A stretch of 64,000 nt of DNA, taken from positions 59,787 through 123,786 of the forward strand of contig DATMAN010000093.1 in assembly GCA_035560005.1 (NCBI GenBank). The letters are read 5' to 3'. The notes beneath the pieces were generated by a model. That model saw only the letters and a program-made list of their open reading frames with translations. It was not told where the DNA came from and searched no databases. Positions 19,515 through 35,887 of the stretch are shown here, one piece after another. The DNA is from Burkholderiales bacterium (GTDB lineage: Bacteria; Pseudomonadota; Gammaproteobacteria; Burkholderiales; Eutrophovitaceae). The first letter of the stretch is position 1. Every line of letters begins with the position of its first letter. A program made the position numbers and the translations under genes.

Positions 19515-20111
19515 ATGAAAAGTCCCTCGTCGCTCGAAGAGCTGGTCGAGGCGTTGCGCTGCCTGCCGGGAGTGGGACCGAAGTCGGCCCAGCGCATGGC
19601 CTATCATCTGTTGCAGCGGGACAAGCCCGGCGCACAGCGGCTCGCCCGGGCGCTGAGCGAGGCGCTCGAGCGCATTCGCCACTGCGAGAAGTGCAACAGT
19701 TTTGCCCAGGCGCAGCTCTGCGCGCTGTGCAGCTCGCCGCGGCGCGACCCGTCCCTGCTTTGCGTGGTCGAGATGCCGGCGGACCTCGCCATGATGGAGC
19801 AGACCCAGGTCTACAACGGCTTGTACTTCGTGCTGATGGGACGGCTCAGTCCCTTGGACGGAATCGGACCCAAGGACATCCATCTCGACCTGCTGCTCAA
19901 GCGCGCGACCGACGGTGTGGTCAAGGAAGTCGTGCTGGCAACCAATTTCACCGTGGAAGGCGAGGCGACCGCACATTACGTGGGCGAGCTGCTACGAGCC
20001 CGCGGGCTGAAGGTGACGCGCATCGCGCGTGGGCTTCCGGTGGGCGGCGAGCTCGAGCACGTGGACACCGGCACGCTGGCGCAGGCCATCATCGAGCGCA
20101 GACCGGTATGA
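19515..20111 (+). CDS. recR: Recombination protein RecR
   Basis: DNA repair factor of 198 residues that acts with RecF and RecO to load RecA on gapped DNA. Seen: the helix-hairpin-helix [19 protein letters not shown] at the N-terminus, a four-cysteine zinc finger (CEKC...CALC near 57-72) and the Toprim domain starting at [15 protein letters not shown] at 19515 gives the standard start. Its TGA overlaps the ATG of rluB by the sequence ATGA. Confidence 0.96.
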   Translation: MKSPSSLEELVEALRCLPGVGPKSAQRMAYHLLQRDKPGAQRLARALSEALERIRHCEKCNSFAQAQLCALCSSPRRDPSLLCVVEMPADLAMMEQTQVYNGLYFVLMGRLSPLDGIGPKDIHLDLLLKRATDGVVKEVVLATNFTVEGEATAHYVGELLRARGLKVTRIARGLPVGGELEHVDTGTLAQAIIERRPV

Positions 20112-21053
20112 CGCAAACGGGCGAAGGATCCAAACCGCGCGGCCGCGCCCGGCCGCGCACCACGCCCGCGGTCGGCAAGACACGGCGCCGCCCCCTGCGC
20201 CCCCCCGCGCGCCCCGCGGCCGAAGCGGCACCACCGCCCTCCCGCTCGCAGAAACTGCACAAGGTCCTGGCTCAGGCTGGTCTTGGTTCGCGCCGCGCGA
20301 TGGAAGAGCTGATCGCGGCCGGGAAGGTGAGAGTCAACGGCACGCCGGCCCGACTCGGGCAGCGCGTGACCACCGAGGACCTGATCCAGGTCGGTCGCCG
20401 GCAGATCAAGTTTCAGGTAACCACGCGCCTGCCACGGGTGATCCTGTACCACAAGCCGGAGGGCGAGATCGTCTCGCGCGACGATCCGAAGGGGCGGCGC
20501 AGCGTGTTCGAGAAGCTGCCTGCGATCCGCAGCGCGAAGTGGCTGGCGGTCGGCAGGCTTGACTACAACACCTGCGGGCTGCTCATGTTCACGACTTCCG
20601 GCGAACTTGCCAACCGGCTGATGCACCCGCGCTTCGAAGTCGAGCGCGAGTACGCCGTGCGCGTCTTCGGTCAGCTCGGCGAGGAGCACATTCAGCAGCT
20701 GAAAAAAGGCGTGCGTCTGTCCGACGGCGAAGCGCGCTTCGAGACGCTGGAGCCGCAGGGCGGGGATGGGCGCAACCGCTGGTATCGCGTCGTGGTCAAG
20801 GAAGGCCGCAACCGCCTCGTGCGCAGAATGTTCGAGGCGCTCGGGTTCACCGTCAGTCGGCTAATGCGCGTGCGCTTCGGAATCGTGTCGCTGCCGCCTT
20901 CGGTGAAGCGCGGCACCTGGACCGAGATGAAGGAATCGGAAATCCGCCGGCTGCTCGACTGGGTCGGCGGCGAGCACGCCCCGGAACCGGGTGCGGCGCG
21001 CGCCGCGACGCCGGAAGCGGCCCGCAAGCGGCCAAGCAGCCTGCGGCGCGCGG

Positions 21054-21082
<29 letters not shown>
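20108..21082 (+). CDS. rluB: 23S rRNA pseudouridine synthase RluB family
   Basis: RsuA-family pseudouridine synthase of 324 residues, expected to modify 23S rRNA (U2605 in E. coli). After a basic, Pro/Arg-rich N-terminal tail (about 1-45) comes an S4 domain ([21 protein letters not shown]), then the catalytic motif [15 protein letters not shown] with the active-site Asp, and the [10 protein letters not shown] stretch. A basic C-terminal tail ends the protein. The start ATG overlaps the recR stop. Its last 29 bases overlap the end of convergent prmB. Confidence 0.9.
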
Positions 21083-24280
<3,198 letters not shown>

Positions 24281-24311
24281 GGTGGCCTCGCTAGGCTGGT
24301 TGAAACGCGCT

Positions 24312-25133
24312 CTAGTCGCCTCTGAGCAGGTCGTTGATGCTGGTCTTGGCGCGGGTTCCGGCATCGACCCGCTTGACGATGACGGCGCAATACAGACTGT
24401 ATTTCCCGTCGGCGGAGGGGAGGTTTCCGGGCACCACCACCGAACCGGGCGGCACGCGCCCGTAGAGTACTTCGCCGGTTGCCCGGTTGTAAATCTTGGT
24501 GCTGCCGCCGATGTAAACCCCCATCGAGATCACCGAACCTTCGCCGACGATGACGCCTTCGACGATTTCCGAGCGCGCGCCGATGAAGCAGTTGTCCTCG
24601 ATGATGGTGGGATTGGCCTGCAGCGGCTCCAGCACACCTCCGATACCCACTCCGCCCGACAAGTGCACGTTCTTGCCGATCTGGGCGCAGGAACCCACCG
24701 TTGCCCAGGTGTCCACCATCGTGCCTTCGTCCACGTAGGCGCCGATGTTGACGAAGGAGGGCATGAGCACGACGTTGCGCGCGATGAACGCGCCGCGGCG
24801 CACGGCGGCAGGGGGCACGACGCGAAAGCCTCCGGCGCGGAAGTCGCCGTCTCCGTACGCGGCAAACTTGGCGGGCACCTTGTCGAAGTAGTTGGTGTAG
24901 CCGTCGCGGATCACGGCGTTGTCCTCCAGCCGGAAAGACAGCAGCACGGCCTTTTTCACCCACTGATGCGTGATCCACTCGCCGCCCTTCTTCTCCGCCA
25001 CGCGCAGCTTCCCGCTGTCCAGAAGCGCAAGACTCTCGGCGACCGCTTCGCGCACCTGCGCGCCGGCGCTGCGTGCAGAGAGCGCGGCACGGTTCTCGAA
25101 GGCTTGTTCGATGACGCCCTGCAGGTCAGACAT
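24312..25133 (-). CDS. dapD: 2,3,4,5-tetrahydropyridine-2,6-dicarboxylate N-succinyltransferase
   Basis: Acyltransferase of 273 residues that succinylates tetrahydrodipicolinate in the lysine pathway. The left-handed beta-helix hexapeptide repeats are visible ([34 protein letters not shown] and following), with the conserved [14 protein letters not shown] segment. Start ATG at 25133. It lies 18 bases after dapC on the same strand. Confidence 0.96.
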   Translation of the reverse strand: MSDLQGVIEQAFENRAALSARSAGAQVREAVAESLALLDSGKLRVAEKKGGEWITHQWVKKAVLLSFRLEDNAVIRDGYTNYFDKVPAKFAAYGDGDFRAGGFRVVPPAAVRRGAFIARNVVLMPSFVNIGAYVDEGTMVDTWATVGSCAQIGKNVHLSGGVGIGGVLEPLQANPTIIEDNCFIGARSEIVEGVIVGEGSVISMGVYIGGSTKIYNRATGEVLYGRVPPGSVVVPGNLPSADGKYSLYCAVIVKRVDAGTRAKTSINDLLRGD

Positions 25134-25151
25134 GTTCCGCTTTTTTCCTCT

Positions 25152-26342
25152 CTAGTGAAGTGATCGGATGAATTCACGCAGCCTGCTCGCGGCCTCGACG
25201 CATTCGGAAAGCGAGGGCACCAGCGCGATGCGCACGCGATTGGCGCCGGGGTTGACGCCGCGTGCGTCACGGGCCAGAAAGCTCCCCGGAAGGACCGTCA
25301 GATTATAGTGTCGGTACAGGCGCCGGGAGAACTCGGTGTCCGCGATCGGTGTGGCGAGCCACAGATAGAACGCGGCGTCGGGCGCCTGCACGGGGCTCAC
25401 CTCGCGCACGATCGGCAGGACATGGGCGAACTTCTCCGCGTACATGCGGCGGTTTTCCTCCACATGCGCTTCGTCCTTCCATGCCGCCACGCTGGCTGCC
25501 TGCACCGCCGGATTCATCGCCGAACCGTGATATGTCCGATAGAGCAAGAACTTCTCCAGGATCGCGGCATCGCCGGCGACGAACCCCGAACGCAAGCCCG
25601 GCACATTGGAACGTTTGGACAGGCTGCTGAACACGACCAGGCGCCGGTAGTCGTCGCGGCCGAGGCGCCGCGCGGCCTCCAGGGCGCCCAGCGGTGGAGC
25701 CCGGAAATAGATCTCCGAATAGCACTCGTCGGCGGCGATCACGAAACCATGGCGGTCGGACAACTCGAACAGACGCTGCCACTCGCGAAGCGACAGCACC
25801 CGGCCGGTCGGATTGCCCGGCGAACACGCGTAGAGCAGTTGCGTGCGGCGCCAGACCGTTTCGGGCAACTGATCCGGATCGAAGTCGAAGTCATTGTCCG
25901 GCAGCGCGTTGAGAAACTGAGGCTCGGCTCCGGCGAGCAGCGCGGCGCCCTCGTAGATTTGGTAGAAGGGATTGGGTGCGACCACCACCGGCGTGCCGGC
26001 GGTCGCGTCGACCACGGCTTGCGCAAAGGCGAAGAGGGCTTCACGGCTGCCGTTGACCGGCAGCACCTGACGGTGCGGATCCGGCGGCGGGATGGAATAA
26101 CGTCGCGCGATCCAGGCCGAGAGCGCTTCGCGCAGCGCCTGGCCGCCGCGCGTGGCTGGATAGACGGCGAGCCCGTCAAGGCTCGCGCTCAAGGCCGACT
26201 TGATGAACGCCGGCGTCGGATGCTTCGGTTCGCCGATCGACAGGTTGATCGGCGTGTGCGCGCCATCAGGCGTGGTACCGGCGAGCAACGTCGCAAGCTT
26301 CTGGAACGGGTAGGGTTGGAGTCGTGCAAGGTCTGGATTCAT
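25152..26342 (-). CDS. dapC: Succinyldiaminopimelate transaminase
   Basis: Class I aminotransferase of 396 residues, the PLP enzyme that makes N-succinyl-LL-DAP. The PLP lysine is in SSLSKRSNVPGLRSG, with CSPGNPTG and ADECYSEIYF motifs upstream and GANRVRIAL downstream. These details, together with adjacency to dapD, point to DapC rather than an unrelated transaminase. The ATG at 26342 gives MNPDLARLQPYPFQKL; the GTG/ATG options upstream add an unconserved Pro-rich stretch. I see no strong ribosome site at 26342. Confidence 0.93.
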   Translation of the reverse strand: MNPDLARLQPYPFQKLATLLAGTTPDGAHTPINLSIGEPKHPTPAFIKSALSASLDGLAVYPATRGGQALREALSAWIARRYSIPPPDPHRQVLPVNGSREALFAFAQAVVDATAGTPVVVAPNPFYQIYEGAALLAGAEPQFLNALPDNDFDFDPDQLPETVWRRTQLLYACSPGNPTGRVLSLREWQRLFELSDRHGFVIAADECYSEIYFRAPPLGALEAARRLGRDDYRRLVVFSSLSKRSNVPGLRSGFVAGDAAILEKFLLYRTYHGSAMNPAVQAASVAAWKDEAHVEENRRMYAEKFAHVLPIVREVSPVQAPDAAFYLWLATPIADTEFSRRLYRHYNLTVLPGSFLARDARGVNPGANRVRIALVPSLSECVEAASRLREFIRSLH

Positions 26343-26460
26343 TCCGGGTGAGGGTCGCACGGGGGCTCCCCCGGCGGGCGGTCGCATTATATAAGGGCCT
26401 CAAGCATGCGGCTGCAGCAAAGGTAGCGCTGCCGCGAGGCGGTTGGAAAGGCCGCGGTGC

Positions 26461-26889
26461 TCACTCCCGTCCGCGCGCGCCGAACTGCGCCGCCGTGACG
26501 GCGCTCGGTATCATCCCGAGCGGCGTTTTCCAGCCCGCCTTGCGATGTTGCGCGATCACGGTCGTGTAGATTCCGCCCCGAACGTTGAACCTGGCGGTCA
26601 GGCGCATGTATCGGGGGCGGGTCGCCTTCACCAGGTCGTCGAGAATGCGGTTGGTCACCGCTTCGTGAAAGGCGCCCTCGTTGCGGTAGGACCAGACGTA
26701 GAGCTTCAGGCTTTTCAGCTCCACGCAGGTGCGGTCCGGAACATAATCGAGCAGCAGCGTGGCAAAGTCCGGCTGCCCGGTCCTGGGGCACAGGCAGGTG
26801 AATTCGGGGATCTCCATGTGAATCAGGTAGTCGCGGTCCGGATGCGGATTGGGGAAGGTCTCCAGCGACCTGGACGGCTTGCTCGGCAT
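26461..26889 (-). CDS. queF: NADPH-dependent 7-cyano-7-deazaguanine reductase
   Basis: Queuosine pathway enzyme (142 residues, short unimodular type) that reduces preQ0 to preQ1. The catalytic cysteine lies in [13 protein letters not shown] and the substrate/NADPH motif is [20 protein letters not shown]. Length is at the lower end but matches the unimodular QueF. ATG at 26889. No preQ1 riboswitch-like sequence is seen in the 30 bases before the start. It is divergent from smc. Confidence 0.95.
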   Translation of the reverse strand: MPSKPSRSLETFPNPHPDRDYLIHMEIPEFTCLCPRTGQPDFATLLLDYVPDRTCVELKSLKLYVWSYRNEGAFHEAVTNRILDDLVKATRPRYMRLTARFNVRGGIYTTVIAQHRKAGWKTPLGMIPSAVTAAQFGARGRE

Positions 26890-26926
26890 TGTTCGGCGGT
26901 GGTGATCGGTGGGGAAACTGATCGGC

Positions 26927-26971
26927 TAGAATAGACGCACTTTAGAGCGCGCGCCTGGTGGTCCCAGGCGC
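26927..26971 (+). promoter_or_regulatory. Promoter-like -10 box followed by a terminator-like hairpin before smc
   Basis: TAGAAT at 26927-26932 resembles a -10 element. Nineteen bases later a perfect stem GCGCCTGG (26951-26958) / CCAGGCGC (26964-26971) with a 5-base loop is followed by TTGTTATTT, the layout of an intrinsic terminator. No gene lies between. A second -10-like TATAAG (26991-26996) follows, close to the smc start. An attenuator of smc or a very short RNA are the options. Confidence 0.45.
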
Positions 26972-27015
26972 TTGTTATTTGGTGACCGATTATAAGCTTT
27001 GATCGTGCCGCGACA

Positions 27016-30000
27016 GTGCGACTCACCCACATCAAACTCGCCGGTTTCAAGTCTTTCGTAGAGCCCACTCATATTCCGGTTCCGGGGCAGCTGGTCGGCA
27101 TCGTGGGGCCCAACGGCTGCGGCAAGTCCAACGTGATCGACGCCGTGCGCTGGGTGCTCGGCGAATCCTCCGCCAAACACCTGCGCGGCGAAAGCATGCA
27201 GGACGTGATCTTCAACGGCTCCGCGCAGCGCCAGCCGGTGTCGCGCGCCAGCGTGGAGCTGATCTTCGACAACAGCCTGGGCAAAGCCGCGGGACCGTGG
27301 TCGAGCTACGCCGAGATCTCGGTCAAGCGCGTGCTTGAGCGCGACGGCGAGTCCACCTATCTCATCAACAACCAGCATGTGCGCCGCCGCGACGTGGCGG
27401 ACATCTTTCTCGGCACCGGGCTGGGCGGCCGCGGCTACGCGATCATCGAGCAGGGCATGATTACGCGCATCATCGAGGCCCGGCCGGAGGATCTGCGCGC
27501 CTTTCTGGAGGAAGCCGCCGGCGTGTCGAAGTACCGGGAACGGCGGCGGGAGACCGAGCTGCGGCTCGAGGACGCGCGCGAGAACCTGTTGCGGGTCGAC
27601 GACATCCGCCAGGAGCTGGCCAAGCAGGTCGAGCACCTCGAAGCGCAGGCGGTCCAGGCAGCCAGATACCGGGAGTTGGAAGCGCAAGTCAGAAACGCGC
27701 AGCAGCTCCTTTGGTTCACGCGCAGGCGCGATGCGAGCGCGCAGCGCGCCCGTGCCCAGCGCGAAATCGATGCGGCTACCGTGGAGCTGGAAGCCGAGAC
27801 CGCACGCATGCGCGAGGCGGAACGCAAAGTGGAGGAGCTGCGCGCGGCGCACTACGCGGTGTCGGACCGTTCGCACGCGGCACAGGGGATGCTCTACGAG
27901 GCCAATGCCGAGGTGGCGCGATTGGAGCAGGAGATCGAGCATCTGCGAAGCGCGCGTGGCCGTGCCCAGCGCCAGCTCGAGGCGGTGCGCGGCCAGGAAG
28001 CGGAGCAGCGCGCCCAGCTCGCCGATCTGGAGCGCACACAGCAACGTAGCAGCGAAGCACTGCGCGCCGCCGAAGAGCGGTTGGAGGCGCTGTCGGTCGA
28101 ACTGGAGGCAGCGCGCACGGCGCTGCCCGCGGCCGAGGAGGCAGACCGGCTCGCCCGCGCGGCGGCCGACGAGGCTCAGCGCGAGTTGCAGCGCACCGAG
28201 CAGCAGCTCGAACTGGAGCGCGCCCGGCACGCACACGCCGAAAAGCTCATCGGGCAGCTCAGCGCCCGCAAGGCCCGGCTGGAGGAAGAGCGCGACGCCT
28301 TGGAGTTGCCCGCACCGAGCGAGCTCGTGCGGCTGGACCGCGAGCTGCAGGAGCTTTCGGCCACGTTGGCCGAGCGGCGCGAAGCGCTGGCGCTGCGCGA
28401 AAGCGAGCTGCCGGCGCACGAGGAACGCTGGCGCGCAGCGCACGCCGAGGTCGAGCAGCTGCAACAGCGCCTGAATCAGATCGACGCTCGGCGCAAGGCA
28501 CTGCAGTCGTTGCAGGAGCAGGTCGGCCGTGCGGGGGACCTGCAACCCTGGCTGGAGCGCCACGCCCTTGCCCGCAACCCGTACTTGTGGCAGGGCGTGC
28601 GCATTCGCGAGGGATGGGAGGATGCCCTGGAGGCGGTGCTGCGGGAGCGGCTGAACAGCATCGGGCTGGACCAGCTGGAGATGGTACGGTCGCTGCTTTC
28701 CGAGCCTCCGCCCGGAAAGGTGTCGTTCCATCAACTGGGCGCCAGGGTGCCGGGTGGTGCGCCCGCGTGCGCCGGACTGACGCCGCTCAGGGCGTTTGTG
28801 AGCTGCGCCGACGCCCGCATCGAAGGCGTGCTGGATGACTGGTTGGCCGGGGTCTATGCGGTGGACGACCCAGTCAAAGGGGTGCAGGCTGCGCGCGCCC
28901 TGGCTCCTGGCGCCCTACTGGTGAGCGCCCAAGGGCACATTTTCACCGCCACCAGCGCGCGATTCCATGCCGCCGATTCCGAAGTGCACGGCATCCTGTC
29001 GCGGCAACGTGAGATCGAAGCGCTCCTCTCTGAGCATCGCCAGATCGACTCAGCGCTCGGCTTGGCGCGCAGCAAGACGCTGGCGCTCGAAACCGCGCTG
29101 GAGGAGGGGCGGACGGAGGTCGAGCACCTGCGCCAGGAAGTGTCCGATCTGCAGGAAGCCCAACACCGGGCCAGGGTCGACCATGTGCGCCTTTCGCAGC
29201 TGGCCGAGCGGGTTACCACCCGCGGCAGCCAGATCGTGCGCGAGCTGCAGGAAATCGAGGCCGAAGCGGCGCGGGAAGCCGAACAGATGGCCGGCGCCGC
29301 CCGCGCGATCGCTCAACTCGAGGCGCGGATCGGACAACTGCAGACCGGGCTTGCGCAGGCGCGCGAAGGCTCCGCCCGGGCCGAGGCGGCACTGCGCCGG
29401 CAGCGCGAAGGCTTGCAGCGCGTCGAGCGGGAACATCAGGAAGCGGCATTTCTCCAGCGCACGATAAGTCAGAAAATCAGTGACGTATCAGTTTCTATTC
29501 AACAAGTGTCTCAGACTCTAGCCCGCTCCGCAGAGCAGCTGCTGAGGCTCGGCGAAGAGATCGCGCAGACCGACGAATCGCAACTGCAGGAGCGCCTCCA
29601 GCGCGCCCTCGCCACGCGCGCGGAGCGGGAAGCCAGCCTCGCCAAGGCCCGCGAGGAGCTGAGCCGGGCGGAAACGGCGCTCAAGGAGGTGGAGCAGCAG
29701 CGCATGGCCGCGGAGCAGAGGCTGCAGCCCCTGCGCGACCGGATCAACGAGCTGCGGTTGAAAGAGCAGGAGGCGCGGCTGGTGGAGGAAAGCTTCGGGC
29801 AGCAGCTGGCAGAGGACGGGGCCGACGAGTCGATCTTGGCGCAGCAGCTGGAAAAAGGCGTTCGTCCCAGCCATCTGCAGGGCGAGATCACCCGGCTGAA
29901 CGAGGAGATTGCGGCGCTGGGCGCGGTGAATCTTGCGGCGCTGGATGAGCTGGCCACCGCGCGCGAGCGCAAGAGCTATCTTGATGCGCAATCGGCCGAT

Positions 30001-30537
30001 CTGACCGAGGCGGTGTCCACCCTGGAGGGTGCGATCCGGCGCATCGATCGCGAGACGCGGGAGCGGCTCCAGGAAACGTTCGACCAGGTCAACCAGCACT
30101 TTGGCGAAATGTTTCCGGCGCTTTTCGGCGGCGGCGAGGCGAAGCTCGTCATGACCGGGGAGGAAATCCTCGACGCCGGGGTGCAGGTCGTGGCGCGGCC
30201 GCCGGGCAAGAGGAACTCGTCGATTCACCTGCTGTCGGGCGGCGAGAAGGCACTGACCGCGCTCGCTCTGGTCTTTTCCATGTTCCAGCTCAATCCGGCG
30301 CCGTTCTGCATGCTGGACGAGGTCGATGCGCCGCTCGACGACAACAACACCATGCGTTTCTGCGAGCTGGTGAAAAAGATGTCGGTGTCGACCCAGTTCC
30401 TTTTTATCACCCACAACAAGATCACGATGGAGTTCGCGCAGCAACTGATCGGCGTGACGATGCAGGAGCAGGGCGTGTCGCGCGTGGTAGCTGTCGATAT
30501 CGAGGAAGCGCTGAGAATGCGCGAAGAGGCGGCGTGA
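27016..30537 (+). CDS. smc: Chromosome segregation protein SMC
   Basis: Condensin ATPase of 1173 residues that organises and segregates the chromosome. It shows the N-terminal ATPase half with Walker A GPNGCGKS (31-38), a long coiled coil (about 170-500), the hinge (about 508-650), the returning coiled coil (about 655-1000) and the C-terminal half with the signature LLSGGEKAL and the DEVDAPLDD Walker B. GTG at 27016 gives MRLTHIKLAGFKSF, as in homologues; there is no clear ribosome site and the likely leader is very short. A patch near residues 815-838 uses AT-rich codons unlike the rest. zipA and ligA follow. Confidence 0.97.
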   Translation: MRLTHIKLAGFKSFVEPTHIPVPGQLVGIVGPNGCGKSNVIDAVRWVLGESSAKHLRGESMQDVIFNGSAQRQPVSRASVELIFDNSLGKAAGPWSSYAEISVKRVLERDGESTYLINNQHVRRRDVADIFLGTGLGGRGYAIIEQGMITRIIEARPEDLRAFLEEAAGVSKYRERRRETELRLEDARENLLRVDDIRQELAKQVEHLEAQAVQAARYRELEAQVRNAQQLLWFTRRRDASAQRARAQREIDAATVELEAETARMREAERKVEELRAAHYAVSDRSHAAQGMLYEANAEVARLEQEIEHLRSARGRAQRQLEAVRGQEAEQRAQLADLERTQQRSSEALRAAEERLEALSVELEAARTALPAAEEADRLARAAADEAQRELQRTEQQLELERARHAHAEKLIGQLSARKARLEEERDALELPAPSELVRLDRELQELSATLAERREALALRESELPAHEERWRAAHAEVEQLQQRLNQIDARRKALQSLQEQVGRAGDLQPWLERHALARNPYLWQGVRIREGWEDALEAVLRERLNSIGLDQLEMVRSLLSEPPPGKVSFHQLGARVPGGAPACAGLTPLRAFVSCADARIEGVLDDWLAGVYAVDDPVKGVQAARALAPGALLVSAQGHIFTATSARFHAADSEVHGILSRQREIEALLSEHRQIDSALGLARSKTLALETALEEGRTEVEHLRQEVSDLQEAQHRARVDHVRLSQLAERVTTRGSQIVRELQEIEAEAAREAEQMAGAARAIAQLEARIGQLQTGLAQAREGSARAEAALRRQREGLQRVEREHQEAAFLQRTISQKISDVSVSIQQVSQTLARSAEQLLRLGEEIAQTDESQLQERLQRALATRAEREASLAKAREELSRAETALKEVEQQRMAAEQRLQPLRDRINELRLKEQEARLVEESFGQQLAEDGADESILAQQLEKGVRPSHLQGEITRLNEEIAALGAVNLAALDELATARERKSYLDAQSADLTEAVSTLEGAIRRIDRETRERLQETFDQVNQHFGEMFPALFGGGEAKLVMTGEEILDAGVQVVARPPGKRNSSIHLLSGGEKALTALALVFSMFQLNPAPFCMLDEVDAPLDDNNTMRFCELVKKMSVSTQFLFITHNKITMEFAQQLIGVTMQEQGVSRVVAVDIEEALRMREEAA

Positions 30538-30566
30538 TCGCCGTGGACGCGCAGGGCGGGGAATGA

Positions 30567-33683
<3,117 letters not shown>

Positions 33684-33692
33684 TACGCTCGA

Positions 33693-34583
33693 ATGAACAA
33701 GATCACGAAAGCGGTCTTTCCCGTTGCGGGTCTGGGGACGCGTTTCCTGCCTGTCACCAAGGCGAGCCCGAAGGAGATGCTGCCCATCGTCGACAAGCCG
33801 CTCATCCAGTACGCCGTCGAGGAGGCGCTGGAAGCCGGCATCACGCAGATGGTGTTCATCACCGGCCGCAACAAGCGCGCGATCGAAGATCACTTCGACA
33901 AGGCATACGAACTAGAGACCGAGCTGGCCGTGCGCGGCAAGGAAGCGCTGCTGGAGCAGGCGCGCGCGATCGTCCCCAAGGAGGCGAGCTGCATCTTCGT
34001 GCGGCAGGTGGAAGCGCTCGGGCTGGGACACGCGGTCCTGTGCGCGCGCCCGGTGGTGGGCAACGAGCCCTTCGCCGTCATCCTGGCCGATGACCTGATC
34101 GACGCCCGACCCGGAGTCATCAGGCAAATGGTTGACATCTACGCGCGCGAACGCTGTTCGCTAATCGCGGTGCAGGATGTGCCAAAACAGGACACTTCCT
34201 CCTACGGCATCGTGCGCACGGAGCCGGGCGAGCGGGGCATGTATCGCATCACCGGGATCGTCGAAAAGCCCCGCCCGGAGGCGGCGCCTTCCACGCTCGC
34301 CGTGGTGGGACGTTACATTCTGACTCCGGAAATCTTCGATCACCTCGAACGCATCAGACCAGGCAAGGGTGGCGAGATCCAGCTGACCGACGGGATTGCC
34401 GCGCTGCTCGGCGAGCAGCGCGCGCTTGCCTACGAGTTCCAGGGCGTGCGTTACGACTGCGGATCCAAGCTCGGTTATCTCCAGGCCAACGTCCTCTACG
34501 CCATGCGCCATCCGGAAGTGGGCGCCGAGTTCAGCGATTTCCTGCGCTCGGCCGCGGGATCGACACACATCCGGCGCGCCTGA
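33693..34583 (+). CDS. galU: UTP-glucose-1-phosphate uridylyltransferase
   Basis: Nucleotidyltransferase of 296 residues that makes UDP-glucose for cell-envelope polysaccharides. The N-terminal nucleotide-binding signature ([19 protein letters not shown]) and [19 protein letters not shown] are visible. It starts 9 bases after ligA, so is likely in the same transcript. No unusual features. Confidence 0.96.
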   Translation: MNKITKAVFPVAGLGTRFLPVTKASPKEMLPIVDKPLIQYAVEEALEAGITQMVFITGRNKRAIEDHFDKAYELETELAVRGKEALLEQARAIVPKEASCIFVRQVEALGLGHAVLCARPVVGNEPFAVILADDLIDARPGVIRQMVDIYARERCSLIAVQDVPKQDTSSYGIVRTEPGERGMYRITGIVEKPRPEAAPSTLAVVGRYILTPEIFDHLERIRPGKGGEIQLTDGIAALLGEQRALAYEFQGVRYDCGSKLGYLQANVLYAMRHPEVGAEFSDFLRSAAGSTHIRRA

Positions 34584-34588
34584 ATTCG

Positions 34589-35134
34589 ATGGTGGACGAG
34601 GACAGGGCCTGGCAGATTCTGCGCGAAGCCGAGCTCGTGTGCAGCGAGGCGGATACCGCCGCTGCGGTCAGGAGAATGGCCTTGGAGATCACGCAGCGTC
34701 TGCAGCACGGCATGCCGCTCGTGCTTTGCGTGATGGGCGGCGGCATCGTCTTCGCTGGACAGATCCTGCCGCTGCTGCGCTTTCCGCTGCAGGTCGATTA
34801 CGTGCATGTCACCCGTTATGGGGGCGAGACGCATGGCGGGCACGTTCAATGGAAGGTCCAGCCGCGCACACCCGTGAGCGGGCGCAGCGTGCTGGTGCTC
34901 GACGATGTTCTGGACGAGGGACGCACGCTGGCAGCGATACGCGAGCGGCTGTTGCGCGAGGGCGCGCGCGAGGTGCTGATCGCCGTGTTCTGCGAGAAGG
35001 ACTTGGGGCGCGCAAAGCCGGTGCGCGCGGATTTCGTCGGGGTGCTGTTGCCGAACAGGTACCTCTTCGGCTTCGGCATGGACGTCAACGAGGCCTGGCG
35101 CAACCTGCCGGCCGTGTACGCGCTCAAGGAATAG
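34589..35134 (+). CDS. hpt: Hypoxanthine-guanine phosphoribosyltransferase
   Basis: Purine salvage enzyme of 181 residues that makes IMP or GMP from hypoxanthine or guanine and PRPP. The PRPP-binding loop VLVLDDVLDEGRTL is near 105-118; VMGGGIVFAG near the N-terminus is the second phosphate-binding loop, and FVGVLLPNRYLFGFGMD follows. ATG at 34589 lies 5 bases after galU; the next gene, a purine nucleoside phosphorylase relative, begins 6 bases later. Together they suggest salvage of the hypoxanthine released by that phosphorylase. Confidence 0.9.
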   Translation: MVDEDRAWQILREAELVCSEADTAAAVRRMALEITQRLQHGMPLVLCVMGGGIVFAGQILPLLRFPLQVDYVHVTRYGGETHGGHVQWKVQPRTPVSGRSVLVLDDVLDEGRTLAAIRERLLREGAREVLIAVFCEKDLGRAKPVRADFVGVLLPNRYLFGFGMDVNEAWRNLPAVYALKE

Positions 35135-35140
35135 GGCTCC

Positions 35141-35887
35141 ATGCTCGGGATCATCGGCGGCAGCGGGCTGACACAGCTCACGAGTCTAGAGGTTTCGCGC
35201 AGGGAGGTCGTACGCACGCCCTTCGGCGAGCCTTCGTGCGCCGTGACCTTCGGCGAACTGAAGGGCGCCGAGGTCGCGTTCATCGCCCGGCACGGCTACG
35301 GCCATACCATTCCGCCGCACGCAGTGAACTATCGCGCGAACATCTGGGCGCTGCGGGCAGTGGGCGTGGACCGGGTCGTTTCGGTGGCATCGGTGGGTGG
35401 CATCCGATCCGATTTCCGCCCGGGAACGATCGCCGTACCAGACCAGATCATCGACTACACCTGGGGCCGCAAGCACACCTATTTCGACACCACCGATCAG
35501 CCCGTCACCCATGCCGATTTCACCCATCCTTACTGCGAGGAACTGCGCGCCGAGCTGTTGCGGGCGGCCGCCGATGTACAGCTGCCGGTCATCGCACGCG
35601 GCGTGTATGCCGCCACCCAGGGGCCTCGGCTGGAGAGTGCAGCCGAGATCAGCCGCCTCGAGCGCGATGGGGCGGACATGGTAGGAATGACGGGCATGCC
35701 GGAAGCGGCGCTCGCGCGCGAACTAGGCCTGTGCTATGCCGCCGTGGCCGTGGTCGCGAACTGGGCAGCCGGGCGCGGGGACAGCAAGGAGAAGATCCAG
35801 CTCGACGCGATTCGCGCGGTGCTCGGCGGGGTGATGGCGAAAGTGCGCTTGCTGCTCGAAAAGCTGGTCGCTAGCCATGGCCGTTAG
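35141..35887 (+). CDS. mtnP: S-methyl-5'-thioinosine (or thioadenosine) phosphorylase
   Basis: PNP/MTAP-family phosphorylase of 248 residues. Phosphate-site motifs IIGGSGL and [19 protein letters not shown], and [26 protein letters not shown] are seen. In adenine-specific MTAPs the base-binding loop carries Asp residues; here it reads VVANWAAG with Asn, which points to a 6-oxopurine substrate, as in the 5'-methylthioinosine phosphorylase described in Pseudomonas. The direct neighbourhood of hpt supports hypoxanthine as the product. The def ATG lies inside its last 11 bases. Confidence 0.85.
   Translation: MLGIIGGSGLTQLTSLEVSRREVVRTPFGEPSCAVTFGELKGAEVAFIARHGYGHTIPPHAVNYRANIWALRAVGVDRVVSVASVGGIRSDFRPGTIAVPDQIIDYTWGRKHTYFDTTDQPVTHADFTHPYCEELRAELLRAAADVQLPVIARGVYAATQGPRLESAAEISRLERDGADMVGMTGMPEAALARELGLCYAAVAVVANWAAGRGDSKEKIQLDAIRAVLGGVMAKVRLLLEKLVASHGR

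Noticed and set aside
26889..26926. preQ1 riboswitch before queF
   Set aside because: The short upstream stretch shows none of the conserved preQ1 aptamer features.
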